This document shows, piece after piece, positions 15,962-24,623 of a stretch of 64,000 bases of DNA. The position numbers and the translations under genes were made by a program. The stretch is from Clostridium_AD sp937920395. GTDB taxonomy: Bacteria; Bacillota; Clostridia; Clostridiales; Clostridiaceae. Below the pieces are notes generated by a model that worked only from the letters and a program-made list of their open reading frames with translations, was not told the origin of the DNA and made no database searches. The stretch spans positions 62,001-126,000 of the forward strand of contig DAVZGP010000004.1 of the NCBI GenBank assembly GCA_052274345.1, read 5' to 3'. The first letter of the stretch is position 1; every line of letters starts with the position of its first letter.

Positions 15962-16098
15962 TTAAATCATCTCCTGCGGAGTTGCATATTAACGACTTCA
16001 TAAGGAGATTTATACTCCTACTTAAGTTTTATTTCTACTAATGTATTTGACTTCAACTTATAGAAGTAGGAGACTTTCCTTCTGAAATCTCGTTAAAA
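15962..16098. repeat. Noncoding repeat element, copy 1
   Basis: This block of about 137 bp shares long stretches with 20292-20473. Shared blocks include TTAAATCATCTCC, a CTCC-N3-GGAG hairpin, GACTTCA with AAGGAGATTTA, GTTTTATTTC with ACTAA, CTTATAGA-type sequence and GACTTTCCTTCTGAAAT. It is rich in internal complementarity (CTCCTACTT with AAGTAGGAG). It ends one base before the hom stop codon. It looks like a structured mobile remnant or RNA element; no open frame is present. Confidence 0.7.
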
Positions 16099-17388
16099 CT
16101 AATTAAATGATTCTATTCTTATTATACTTTCCACATTGTTTACACTATCTAATTGTATTATTTTATTAAGTGAATTTCTGATATTCTTTTCTGCACTTTT
16201 ATGTGTTATAAATGCAAGTGAAGAATGGTAAACCCTCTCGACATCTTGAGTAATTGATACAATACTAACATCGTTTTCTCCAAATATATTGGCCGCGTCT
16301 CCTAAAACCCGCGCTTGATCTTTAAAATCGAGTCTTATATAAAATTCAGATTCATTTTCCTGTTCTTTTTTCACTTGTTTAAACTCAAAGGCTCCACCTA
16401 ATTTTTTTATCTCAGCTGGCTTTACATTATTTCTAAGTATTGATATTATATCCCCAACAACGGCACTCCCTGTTGGCAGATCCCCTGCACCTTTTCCGTA
16501 CAGCATTAATTCTCCAACTGCATTTCCTTTTATCATAATTGCATTATATGCATCATTTACATTTGCCATAGGATGAGTTGACGGAACTAGAGTTGGATGT
16601 ACTCTTAGCTCTAACTTGTTATCTCTCTCCTTAGCTATTGCTAAAAGTTTTATAGTATAACCAAATTTTTTAGCATATTCTATGTCTACTGCACTTATAT
16701 TTCTTATCCCTTCTCTATATATACAATCATGGTCTACTTCAGTTCCAAAAGCTAATGAAGACATTATAGCAAGTTTATATACGGCATCATAACCATCAAC
16801 ATCAGAAGTTGGATCAGCTTCTGCATAACCCTTATCTTGGGCCTCTTTTAATGCCTCATTGAAACTACTTCCATCTATAGTCATTTTACTTAATATATAA
16901 TTAGTTGTCCCATTTATAATTCCTATTATCTGCTCAATCCTATTCGCTGTAAGACTCTCATTAATTTCACGTATTATCGGTATTCCACCAGCTACGCTTG
17001 CTTCATAACAAAATAATACATTTTCTGCGTCAGCTATTTTGAATAATTCCTTGCCCCAGTTTGCAATTACTAATTTATTAGCAGTTACAATATGTTTTTT
17101 AGCTTTCATCGCACGTATCATATAATCCTTAGCCTCATTACGTCCACCTATAAGTTCAACAACAATCTTTATACTCTCATCGTTAATAATATCATCAATA
17201 TTATCTGTTAATATTCCAGGAGCTATTTTAATATCTCTCTTTTTATTTATGTCTTTTACAAGTATTTTAGCTACCTCTATTTCATAATTTGAACGTTTCA
17301 TAATTTCTTTTTTATTCTCATGTAATATTTTCCATACACCTGTACCTACATTACCAAACCCTAAAATAGCTATTTTGACCTTTTCCAT
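16099..17388 (-). CDS. hom: Homoserine dehydrogenase (copy A, thr cluster)
   Basis: The 429-residue enzyme reduces aspartate semialdehyde to homoserine with NAD(P)H. The Rossmann motif GFGNVGTG is at 10-17, the catalytic core contains NGTTNYILSKM and the TSDVDG substrate motif, and residues about 350-429 are an ACT domain. A paralogue of the same length at 32503 is nearly identical through the catalytic core but diverges in the ACT domain. Here the ACT turn reads DQARVLGDA, with Arg where the paralogue keeps Gly (DMAGVLGDT), so threonine feedback may differ. It is the last gene of apgM-thrC-hom, 51 bases after thrC, and a noncoding repeat abuts its stop. Confidence 0.95.
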   Translation of the reverse strand: MEKVKIAILGFGNVGTGVWKILHENKKEIMKRSNYEIEVAKILVKDINKKRDIKIAPGILTDNIDDIINDESIKIVVELIGGRNEAKDYMIRAMKAKKHIVTANKLVIANWGKELFKIADAENVLFCYEASVAGGIPIIREINESLTANRIEQIIGIINGTTNYILSKMTIDGSSFNEALKEAQDKGYAEADPTSDVDGYDAVYKLAIMSSLAFGTEVDHDCIYREGIRNISAVDIEYAKKFGYTIKLLAIAKERDNKLELRVHPTLVPSTHPMANVNDAYNAIMIKGNAVGELMLYGKGAGDLPTGSAVVGDIISILRNNVKPAEIKKLGGAFEFKQVKKEQENESEFYIRLDFKDQARVLGDAANIFGENDVSIVSITQDVERVYHSSLAFITHKSAEKNIRNSLNKIIQLDSVNNVESIIRIESFN

Positions 17389-17439
17389 GTCTAATTCTCC
17401 TTTCCCAAACCCTTATATAAATCACCATTTGAAATGCCA

Positions 17440-18930
17440 TTAAATATTAAGAATCTTTTCAATTTCCATTTGCATTTCATTCTTTTTACAGACAATTTTA
17501 TGAAGTATAGGTCTTGTTTCTAAATCCTTAATACCCACTGGAATATCTTCTTTTGTTAATTTACTAAGTTCTTTTATTAATTTAAAATCATTTAAACCAA
17601 AGTACTTTGAATCTATTGATTTCATAACATCAGGCGTAAATTTATATGGACTTGCAGTAGATACTATAATTGTCTTTGTAGTATCGTTTGTTTCTTCTAA
17701 ATATTTTTTATAAACAGAATAAGCAACCGCAGTATGAGTATCAATTACGTAATTAGTATCTTTATAAACCGCAGTTATTGCTTTTGCTGTATCCTCTTCA
17801 CTCGCATATCCTCCGAAGAAGTCTTTTAACTCTTTTTTCATATTATCATCTATCTCATATTTACCATCTTTTTTAAGCTTATCCATAAGATCTTTTATCT
17901 TAGATGTATTTTCCCCACTAATAGCATATAAAAGTCTTTCAAGGTTACTTGAAATTAATATATCCATTGAAGGAGACATTGTAATTACAAAATCACGCAC
18001 CCTATCGTATGTACCTATATTTATAAAATCAAATAAAACTTTATTTTCATTTGAAGCACAAATTAGCTTTTTAATTGGAAGTCCCATTTTCTTTGCATAA
18101 TATCCAGCTAATATGTTTCCAAAATTTCCAGTAGGAACACAGAAATTTATCTCTTCCCCTACTTTTATTTCACCCTTGTTACAGAGCTGAGTATATGCAT
18201 AAAAATAATAAACCACCTGAGGTATTAACCTTCCAATATTTATTGAATTTGCTGAAGAGAACATCATATTGTTAGATTCTAATTTTTCAAGAAGACTGTC
18301 ATCTGTGAGCATCTGCTTAACTCCATTTTGAGCATCATCAAAATTCCCTTCAATTCCTATAACAAAAGTATTATCTCCAGTTTGAGTTAGCATCTGTCTT
18401 TTTTGAATCTCGCTTACACCCTCTTGCGGGAAAAATACTATTATCTTTGTTCCCTCTACATTTGCAAAACCTTCAAGTGCTGCTTTTCCTGTATCGCCAG
18501 ATGTTGCTGTAAGAATAATCATTTCTTTATTTATGTTTAATTTTTTTACCGCGTTTTTTAATAAATAAGGTAAGATTGATAAAGCCATATCCTTAAATGC
18601 TAAAGTTGGTCCATGATATAATTCAAGGAAATATGTTTCTCCATGCTTTACAAGTGGTGCAATAACTTCTGTATCAAATTTTTCATCATATGACTTGTCA
18701 ATTGACTCTATTAAATCTTTTTCATCATAATCAGTTAAAAATTCCTTCATTATAGTAAATGCTAATTTTTTATAATCCATTTCTTTTAATTCTTCAAGGG
18801 ATGCAGTAAGTTTTGGTATTAATGTTGGTACAAAAAGTCCACCATCCTCGCTAAGCCCTCTTGCAATAGCTTCTGCTGATTTTACTAGTTTTTCATTTCC
18901 ACGAGTACTCTTATAATATATTTGATTCAT
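17440..18930 (-). CDS. thrC: Threonine synthase
   Basis: The 496-residue PLP enzyme converts O-phosphohomoserine to threonine. The PLP lysine is Lys113 in HGPTLAFKDMAL, with the usual upstream N-terminal segment ending TRGNEKLVKSAEAIARGLSE; TATSGDTGKAALEGF and VPTGNFGNILAGYYAKKMG are the phosphate-binding loops. The length and ends match the long (E. coli/yeast-like) class of threonine synthase. It lies between apgM (62 bases upstream) and hom (51 bases downstream) on the minus strand and is probably cotranscribed with both. No thrB gene is present in the cluster. Confidence 0.96.
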   Translation of the reverse strand: MNQIYYKSTRGNEKLVKSAEAIARGLSEDGGLFVPTLIPKLTASLEELKEMDYKKLAFTIMKEFLTDYDEKDLIESIDKSYDEKFDTEVIAPLVKHGETYFLELYHGPTLAFKDMALSILPYLLKNAVKKLNINKEMIILTATSGDTGKAALEGFANVEGTKIIVFFPQEGVSEIQKRQMLTQTGDNTFVIGIEGNFDDAQNGVKQMLTDDSLLEKLESNNMMFSSANSINIGRLIPQVVYYFYAYTQLCNKGEIKVGEEINFCVPTGNFGNILAGYYAKKMGLPIKKLICASNENKVLFDFINIGTYDRVRDFVITMSPSMDILISSNLERLLYAISGENTSKIKDLMDKLKKDGKYEIDDNMKKELKDFFGGYASEEDTAKAITAVYKDTNYVIDTHTAVAYSVYKKYLEETNDTTKTIIVSTASPYKFTPDVMKSIDSKYFGLNDFKLIKELSKLTKEDIPVGIKDLETRPILHKIVCKKNEMQMEIEKILNI

Positions 18931-18992
18931 AATATTATTCCTCCCATTTCACATTTTATAAACTACATTCACAATTTTTATATTAATATCTA

Positions 18993-20216
18993 TTATTTTT
19001 CGCCTTTTATAAAATAATCCATTAACTTATGTCCTTGTGGAAAATATAAACCAGTATCTTTCGCCGTAAATTCATCATAAGTGTCATTTCCACTTTCTTT
19101 TTCATCATTGCTCTGATATATTAAAAATGGTACAGGATCACTTGTATGTGTTCTAAGAGATAATGGAGTTGGATGATCTGGAAGTATTATCATTTTATAA
19201 TCTTCACCTAATTTCTCCATCTCATCTTTAATAACCTGTACTATCTGGTTATCTATAAACTCTATAGCTTTGTATTTATTTTGTATTTCACATCTATGAC
19301 CACATTCATCAGGAGCCTCAATATGAACATAAACAAAATCATTGCCCTTTTTCAATTCTTCTATAGCAGCTTTTGCTTTACCTTTAAAATTAGTATTAAT
19401 ATTTCCGGTAGCACCTTCTACCTCAATAATATCCATTCCTGCACACATGCCAATTCCTTTTACTAAATCAACAGCAGAAATTACTGACCCTTTTAAATTA
19501 TATTTTTTATAAAAACTAGATAGGAGTGGTTTTTTTCCTTCTCCCCAAATCCATATTGAATTAGCTGGTTTAAGCCCTCTTGCAACTCTCTTTTTGTTTA
19601 TATCGTGATTTGATAAAAATTTATTGCTTTTTCTTGTCATAACATCGAATATTTCGCTACCTGGCCCCTTAGGCATATATTCTTTTACCTTTTGGCCTAA
19701 TATATCGTGAGGTGGTGTAAGTGTCCATGAGTAAGGCCCCTTGTCCCATATTATTAAATGCCTATAACTAATCCCTGAATAAAACTTTATAGACTCAGTC
19801 CCTAAATACTCACCTAAATCTTTTATTAATACCCTTGCCTCGTCAGTTGTAATTTCATCTGAACTATGATCAATCATAATCTTTTCCTCATATGGCTCAT
19901 CCTCTGACACTGTTACTAAATTACATCTAAAAGTAACATCTGTATCTAACATTGGTATTCGCATACTTGCTGCCTCAAAAGGTGAACGTCCACTATAATA
20001 CACTGCTGTATCATATCCAAAGACAGTCATATTTGCTGTATCGCTTCCTGCAGGCATACCCTTTGGAACAGTTTTAACCAATCCTTGCATGCCGTGCTTT
20101 GCCATATAGTCCATAGCAGGTGTCTTTGCATATTGAAGAGGTGTTTTATTATCTAGTTCCTTAATTGGGTAATCCGCCATTCCATCACCGAGTACTACAA
20201 TATATTTCATTTCCAC
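18993..20216 (-). CDS. apgM: ApgM-type phosphoglycerate mutase family protein, proposed homoserine kinase
   Basis: The 407-residue member of the alkaline phosphatase superfamily has the metal-binding GDGMADYP near residue 11, the nucleophile serine in PAGSDTANM near residue 58, and C-terminal metal ligands in HIEAPDECGHR, ILPDHPTP and RTHTSDPVPF. This is the archaeal-type cofactor-independent phosphoglycerate mutase family. A subgroup encoded beside hom and thrC in genomes lacking thrB has been proposed to be homoserine kinase. The position here, first in apgM-thrC-hom with no thrB, supports that reading. Whether it keeps mutase activity is unknown. It is preceded by a repeat element and an S-box riboswitch on the same strand. 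Confidence 0.85.
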   Translation of the reverse strand: MEMKYIVVLGDGMADYPIKELDNKTPLQYAKTPAMDYMAKHGMQGLVKTVPKGMPAGSDTANMTVFGYDTAVYYSGRSPFEAASMRIPMLDTDVTFRCNLVTVSEDEPYEEKIMIDHSSDEITTDEARVLIKDLGEYLGTESIKFYSGISYRHLIIWDKGPYSWTLTPPHDILGQKVKEYMPKGPGSEIFDVMTRKSNKFLSNHDINKKRVARGLKPANSIWIWGEGKKPLLSSFYKKYNLKGSVISAVDLVKGIGMCAGMDIIEVEGATGNINTNFKGKAKAAIEELKKGNDFVYVHIEAPDECGHRCEIQNKYKAIEFIDNQIVQVIKDEMEKLGEDYKMIILPDHPTPLSLRTHTSDPVPFLIYQSNDEKESGNDTYDEFTAKDTGLYFPQGHKLMDYFIKGEK

Positions 20217-20291
20217 TCTCCTTTTATTCCTTTTGTAGACATTATTTAAAATTATTCAAATTTTCTAATAATTTTTTTTATTTTTAATTCT

Positions 20292-20473
20292 ATTAAATCA
20301 TCTCCGGCGGAGCTGAATATTAATGACTTCAGAAGGAGATTTACCCCTACGTAGTTCTCTGGAGTAGATAACAATTCTCAATTGTTATCCCCCTTCTGAA
20401 GTTTTATTTCCACTAAGGTAGTTAACTTACATTTATAGATGTGGGCGACTTTCCTTCTGAAATGTCATTAAAA
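20292..20473. repeat. Noncoding repeat element, copy 2, with internal insertion
   Basis: This copy matches 15962-16098 in the same orientation but is about 45 bp longer. The extra part, around 20350-20395, includes a perfect hairpin GATAACAATT-CTC-AATTGTTATC. An ACTTCAGAAGG at about 20325 is exactly complementary to CCTTCTGAAGT at about 20392. Its end runs into the S-box terminator, so the element sits between that riboswitch and apgM. It contains no open frame. Confidence 0.7.
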
Positions 20474-20503
20474 AAACTGCCTTCGGGTAAGAAAGCAGTT
20501 TTC
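20470..20503 (-). terminator. Intrinsic terminator of the S-box leader
   Basis: On the minus strand AAAACTGC (20502-20495) pairs with GCAGTTTT (20480-20473) and is followed by more T residues. It follows the SAM aptamer by about 20 bases, the standard attenuation layout. Confidence 0.85.
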
Positions 20504-20524
20504 TATATTACTATAGGTAAAACT

Positions 20525-20640
20525 GATTTCTTATTATTCAGAACTACGTTCTGCAGGAATTGACACCAATACATCCAAAATAAATGTTGGTTGTCGGGTT
20601 TCATAGGGCCAGTCCCTCCACCTCTCTAAATAAGAAATTT
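20525..20640 (-). promoter_or_regulatory. SAM-I (S-box) riboswitch aptamer
   Basis: Read on the minus strand, the sequence contains AGAGAGGTGGAGGGACTGG, CCCTATGAAACCCGACAACC, a P3 hairpin and GGTGTCAATTCCTGCAGA, the conserved core of SAM-I. P1 is formed by TTTCTTATT at the 5' end and AATAAGAAA at the 3' end. The terminator at 20470-20503 completes an OFF switch that responds to S-adenosylmethionine. The next gene on this strand is apgM at 20216, so the switch should control apgM-thrC-hom, although a repeat element intervenes. It is divergent from the methionine synthase operon at 20784. Confidence 0.93.
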
Positions 20641-20783
20641 ATTAAATTATTGTTTTTTATTGTAACTCATGTATGTATAAATGTCAATGCAAACATAACC
20701 CTATTAAATGTAATTAATAAATAATATATTTGCAATTATTGTATTTATACCTTATTCTAGTATAAAACTAAGTGGAGGCTCCT

Positions 20784-21446
20784 ATGGAAATCGATAAAAA
20801 CGAGGTTTTAAGATATTTGGGATATAAGAACCAAAAAATAGATACAAATATGATAAATTTAATTGATGAATGTATTCAAGAAATAATTGGTATAATCGAA
20901 TCTAATTCTGTATATGAAATCTTTGATATTGAAAGAAAAGATGATAAACTTTTTCTATTAGGAAGCACTTTAGTTTTAAAAGATAAAGATATAAAAAATC
21001 TTTTAATAAACTGTGATAAGTGCATCGTTATGGCTGCGACTCTTGGAACTGCTATTGACAGCAAACTAGCTTACTACTCAAGATTTGATATCACAAAAGG
21101 TGTAATTATGGATGCCTGTGCAAGTACCGCTATAGAGTATATATGTGATGAGTTGCAAGATAAATTTATGAAAAATGCATTAAAAGAGGAGCTATATATT
21201 ACAACTAGATATAGCCCAGGTTATGGAGACTTTGCTATTGATAATGGATCCGAAATACTAAATGTATTAGATGCATATAAAAAAATAGGACTATCAATTA
21301 CTGAAAATAGTATAATGCTTCCAAGAAAATCGGTAACCGCACTTATAGGCCTTAGCAAAATTAAAAGTTCTAAAAAACATACTGGATGTCAAGTTTGCAA
21401 AAACATAGGCTGTGAATTCAGAAAGGATGGTGGATGTTGTGAATAA
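20784..21446 (+). CDS. Methionine synthase reactivation-domain protein
   Basis: The 220-residue protein resembles the AdoMet-binding activation domain of cobalamin-dependent methionine synthase as a free polypeptide. Helpful motifs are TTRYSPGYGDFAID and SIMLPRKSVTALIGLSK, the latter followed by a Cys-rich tail with CQVCKNIGCEFRKDGGCC that may bind a metal. In E. coli MetH the domain binds flavodoxin and AdoMet to remethylate cob(II)alamin. The ATG at 20784 is chosen because GTGGAGG precedes it by five bases. It overlaps metH, whose GTG start at 21439 lies within its last codons, so translation is coupled. Confidence 0.88.
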   Translation: MEIDKNEVLRYLGYKNQKIDTNMINLIDECIQEIIGIIESNSVYEIFDIERKDDKLFLLGSTLVLKDKDIKNLLINCDKCIVMAATLGTAIDSKLAYYSRFDITKGVIMDACASTAIEYICDELQDKFMKNALKEELYITTRYSPGYGDFAIDNGSEILNVLDAYKKIGLSITENSIMLPRKSVTALIGLSKIKSSKKHTGCQVCKNIGCEFRKDGGCCE

Positions 21447-23808
21447 AAAAATAAATTTTAATAATTTTTTACTGTTTGATGGTGCTATGGGAACAATGCT
21501 CCAAAAATATGGAATTAAAAGGGGTGAATTACCCGAAAGTTATAATATATTGCACCCAGAAATCATAGAAAAAATTCATTTAGAATACCTAGATGTAGGT
21601 AGTGATATAATAACTACTAATACATTTGGTGCAAATAGATATAAACTTAAAAATACATTATATAGCGTTGAAGATATTGTGGGAAGTGCTGTAAGAATAG
21701 CAAGAAATGCTGCTAAAGATAAACTTGTTGCACTTGATATTGGACCTATAGGTCAATTGATGCAGCCACTTGGAACCTTGTCATTTAGTGATGCCTATGA
21801 CACTTTTGCTGAGCAAATAAAAATTGGTGCAAAAGAAGGTGCGGATATAATCATTATTGAAACAATGTCAGATATTTATGAGGCTAAGGCAGCTATTCTT
21901 GCAGCAAAAGAAAATAGTAGTCTTCCAGTAATATGTACAATGTCTTATCAATGCAATGGACGAACCTTAACAGGTACAGACCCACTAACTATGGTTAATA
22001 TAATTCAAAGCCTTGGGGTGGACGCTCTTGGGGTAAATTGCTCTCTAGGTCCAAATGAGATGCTTCCAATAATTACAGAAATACTTAAGTACTCAAGCAT
22101 CCCAGTTATAGTTCAACCTAATGCAGGTCTTCCTAAACTTAAAAATGGAGAAGCATTTTATGATGTTCATGCACATGAATTTGCAGAGTATGCAAAAATC
22201 ATGGCAGAAATGGGTGTTACAATATTCGGTGGTTGCTGTGGAACTACGAGTGAGCACATAAAAGATATATATGAAATGTTAAAAGAATTGAAACCTGTAA
22301 AACGCAACGTTAAAAAAATTACAGCAGTTAGTTCACCTTCATTAACAGTAGTACTTGGGGAAGATATAAGAGTTATTGGTGAGCGAATAAATCCAACAGG
22401 CAAAAAAAAGCTCAAAGAAGCATTAAAAAATAATAATCTAGACTATATACTTAAAGAAGGTATAAATCAAAGAGACGCTGGAGCAGATATACTAGATGTT
22501 AATGTGGGACTTCCTGAAATTGATGAACTTGCAGTTATGGTTGAAGTCATTAAAGAACTACAAAGCGTTGTTAATCTCCCTCTTCAAATTGATAGTGTAC
22601 GGCCTGATGTAATTGAAGCAGCAGTTCGAATTTATAATGGAAAACCACTAATAAATTCTGTTAATGGTAAAAACGAAACAATGGACGCAGTATTTCCAAT
22701 AGTTAAAAAATATGGAGCTTGTGTAATAGGCCTCACCATTGATGAGTCTGGCATTCCCTCAACAGCTGAAGGTAGACTTAAAGTAGCCAAGAAAATTGTT
22801 AAAAGGGCGGCTGAATATGGAATAGATAAATCAGATATTATCATAGATTGTCTTGTTTTAACTGCCTCTGCTCAACAAAGTGAGGTTAAAGAAACTATTC
22901 GTGCAGTTCAGCTTGTTAAAAACACACTAGGTGTTAAAACCACGCTTGGAGTAAGTAATGTATCCTTTGGTTTGCCTCGTCGAGGAATACTAAACAGAAC
23001 CTTCCTCGCTGCTGCATTAACTGCTGGACTTGATGCTCCAATACTCAATCCTCTATCTGAGGATATGATGTCTACAATTAATGCATTTAACGTTTTATGG
23101 AATAATGACATAGCATCAAAAAAATATATAGATGGTTACTCAACCTTTGAAGGAAATACAGCAACTAAAGAAATTGTCGCAAATAAAGATTTAAAGAGCA
23201 TAATTATTGATGGTATGAAGGAAGAAGCTTCAAAAATAACAAAAGAACTTTTAAAAACAATGACTGAAATGGAAGTTGTGAATACCTATTTAATACCATC
23301 ACTTGATATTGTAGGTCAAAAATATGAAAGTGGAGAAATATTTCTTCCTCAATTATTACAATCTGCAGAAACAGTAAAAAAATCATTCCAGATAATTAAA
23401 GAAAGAATGATGGAAAGTACTGATAAAAAAATAAGCAAAGGCACAATTGTTCTTGCAACAGTTAGGGGTGACATTCACGATATCGGTAAAAATATAGTTA
23501 AAATTCTACTCGAAAATTATGGATTTGATGTAATAGATCTTGGAAAAGATGTCCACGAGGATGTCGTTGTTGAAGCAGTACGTAGTGGTAACATTAAATT
23601 AGTTGGTTTAAGTGCACTTATGACCACCACTGTTAGAAGCATGGGTGAAACAATAAAAGCACTTAGGGATAATAACCTTGATTGCACCGTTCTTGTCGGA
23701 GGCGCAGTTTTAAATGAAGAATACGCAAAAATGATAGGCGCAGATTATTATGCAAAAGACGCAACTCAAACTGTTAAATTTGCACGCAAATTATTCAAAT
23801 GTGAATAA
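21439..23808 (+). CDS. metH: Cobalamin-dependent methionine synthase lacking the reactivation domain
   Basis: The 789-residue enzyme has a homocysteine-binding TIM barrel (about 1-290) with zinc ligands in GVNCSLGP and GGCCGTTSE, a methyltetrahydrofolate-binding barrel (about 310-565) starting GERINPTGKKKLKEAL, a cap region (about 570-655) and a cobalamin domain with GDIHDIGKNIV, in which His680 ligates cobalt. The E. coli protein has a fourth, reactivation domain; here that part is encoded by the preceding overlapping gene. The start is GTG 21439 with GGTGG five bases upstream; ATG 21427 is possible. It methylates homocysteine using 5-methyltetrahydrofolate. A terminator follows at 23844. 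Confidence 0.95.
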   Translation: MNKKINFNNFLLFDGAMGTMLQKYGIKRGELPESYNILHPEIIEKIHLEYLDVGSDIITTNTFGANRYKLKNTLYSVEDIVGSAVRIARNAAKDKLVALDIGPIGQLMQPLGTLSFSDAYDTFAEQIKIGAKEGADIIIIETMSDIYEAKAAILAAKENSSLPVICTMSYQCNGRTLTGTDPLTMVNIIQSLGVDALGVNCSLGPNEMLPIITEILKYSSIPVIVQPNAGLPKLKNGEAFYDVHAHEFAEYAKIMAEMGVTIFGGCCGTTSEHIKDIYEMLKELKPVKRNVKKITAVSSPSLTVVLGEDIRVIGERINPTGKKKLKEALKNNNLDYILKEGINQRDAGADILDVNVGLPEIDELAVMVEVIKELQSVVNLPLQIDSVRPDVIEAAVRIYNGKPLINSVNGKNETMDAVFPIVKKYGACVIGLTIDESGIPSTAEGRLKVAKKIVKRAAEYGIDKSDIIIDCLVLTASAQQSEVKETIRAVQLVKNTLGVKTTLGVSNVSFGLPRRGILNRTFLAAALTAGLDAPILNPLSEDMMSTINAFNVLWNNDIASKKYIDGYSTFEGNTATKEIVANKDLKSIIIDGMKEEASKITKELLKTMTEMEVVNTYLIPSLDIVGQKYESGEIFLPQLLQSAETVKKSFQIIKERMMESTDKKISKGTIVLATVRGDIHDIGKNIVKILLENYGFDVIDLGKDVHEDVVVEAVRSGNIKLVGLSALMTTTVRSMGETIKALRDNNLDCTVLVGGAVLNEEYAKMIGADYYAKDATQTVKFARKLFKCE

Positions 23809-23843
23809 TGGCATTACCTATGAAGCTTTTCCTGCATGACTCC

Positions 23844-23893
23844 AAATAAGCGGAAGTTTTAACTAAACACTAACTTCTGCTTATTTCTATTTT
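23844..23893 (+). terminator. Terminator after metH
   Basis: Arms AAATAAGCGGAAGTT (23844-23858) and AACTTCTGCTTATTT (23872-23886), with one wobble pair, are followed by CTATTTTT. It lies 35 bases after the metH stop. Confidence 0.85.
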
Positions 23894-23972
23894 TAAAATC
23901 TTCGTTATTCAATAAATAATAAAAAATAACATGCTAATTATAGTATTAATTAACATGTTAAATATTATTTGA

Positions 23973-24347
23973 TCAACTCTTCTTAAATCTCGATTGAAAC
24001 GATCGCTTTACAACATCAAAAAAGCTTAATGAATTAACCATATTACTTGGCTCAACATATTTTCGAATAGCACGAAGCACTTTTTTGGGATCTTTAGAAG
24101 AAAAAATATAGTTAACATTTTTCTTGTTTTTAATCGCATATCGTGGAATCCACTTTCCTTTTAGCATTACGGATGCAATGACTTTGTCAACCTCTTCCCA
24201 AGGAATTTGAACATTTTTGCGAGAATCACGAGAACAATAAAACTCAAACCCTTTGTCGCCAATCATAATTTTCCCATAATCTGTAGCGCCTGTAAGCCAT
24301 GTTGCATCAATTACTAGATCCACCTTTGTATTGAGTGATTGAACCAT
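23973..24347 (-). CDS. manO: DUF956 family protein, ManO-like
   Basis: The 124-residue soluble protein matches DUF956, known as ManO where it accompanies mannose-family PTS operons in Firmicutes. Visible family features are VDLVIDATWLTGATDYGKIMIGDKGFEF at the N-terminus, WEEVDKVIASVMLKGKWIPR in the middle and DPKKVLRAIRKYV near the end. ManO has been linked to regulation of the PTS, but its mechanism is not established. Here it is the last gene in the order IIB, IIAB, IIC, IID, ManO on the minus strand, but a terminator at 24583 separates it from IID, so its level may be lower or set by its own promoter. Confidence 0.85.
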   Translation of the reverse strand: MVQSLNTKVDLVIDATWLTGATDYGKIMIGDKGFEFYCSRDSRKNVQIPWEEVDKVIASVMLKGKWIPRYAIKNKKNVNYIFSSKDPKKVLRAIRKYVEPSNMVNSLSFFDVVKRSFQSRFKKS

Positions 24348-24537
24348 ACGATCTACCTCTTTTCTATTTATAAATACAATTATTTATGTTAAATGTATTT
24401 CAATTATATGTTTCTTATTTGTTTCCATTACTCAATTATTGTACTTATTGACTATAGTATATAATATACCTTCTTATGATGCAATGATCAAGTGCCACAA
24501 GATACAACCGTCAAAAACCAGTTTTAATAGACCTAAA

Positions 24538-24570
24538 ATTAAATCATCTCCTGGCATGCTACAATATTAA
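24538..24570. repeat. Solo end fragment of the noncoding repeat element, copy 3
   Basis: ATTAAATCATCTCCTG followed by ATATTAAT matches the left end of the elements at 15962 and 20292, in the same orientation, but the remainder is absent. It lies between the manO start and the PTS terminator. The exact match is about 16 bases, so this is a probable fragment, not a proven one. Confidence 0.4.
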
Positions 24571-24582
24571 TATAGAGGTAAT

Positions 24583-24611
24583 AAAAAAAACCCAGGCCGA
24601 AAGCCTAGGTT
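24583..24611 (-). terminator. Terminator after the PTS IID gene
   Basis: On the minus strand AACCTAGGC pairs with GCCTGGGTT across a TTTCG loop and is followed by eight T residues. It lies 13 bases after the IID stop and before manO. Confidence 0.92.
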
Positions 24612-24623
24612 GAGTAAAAAATA

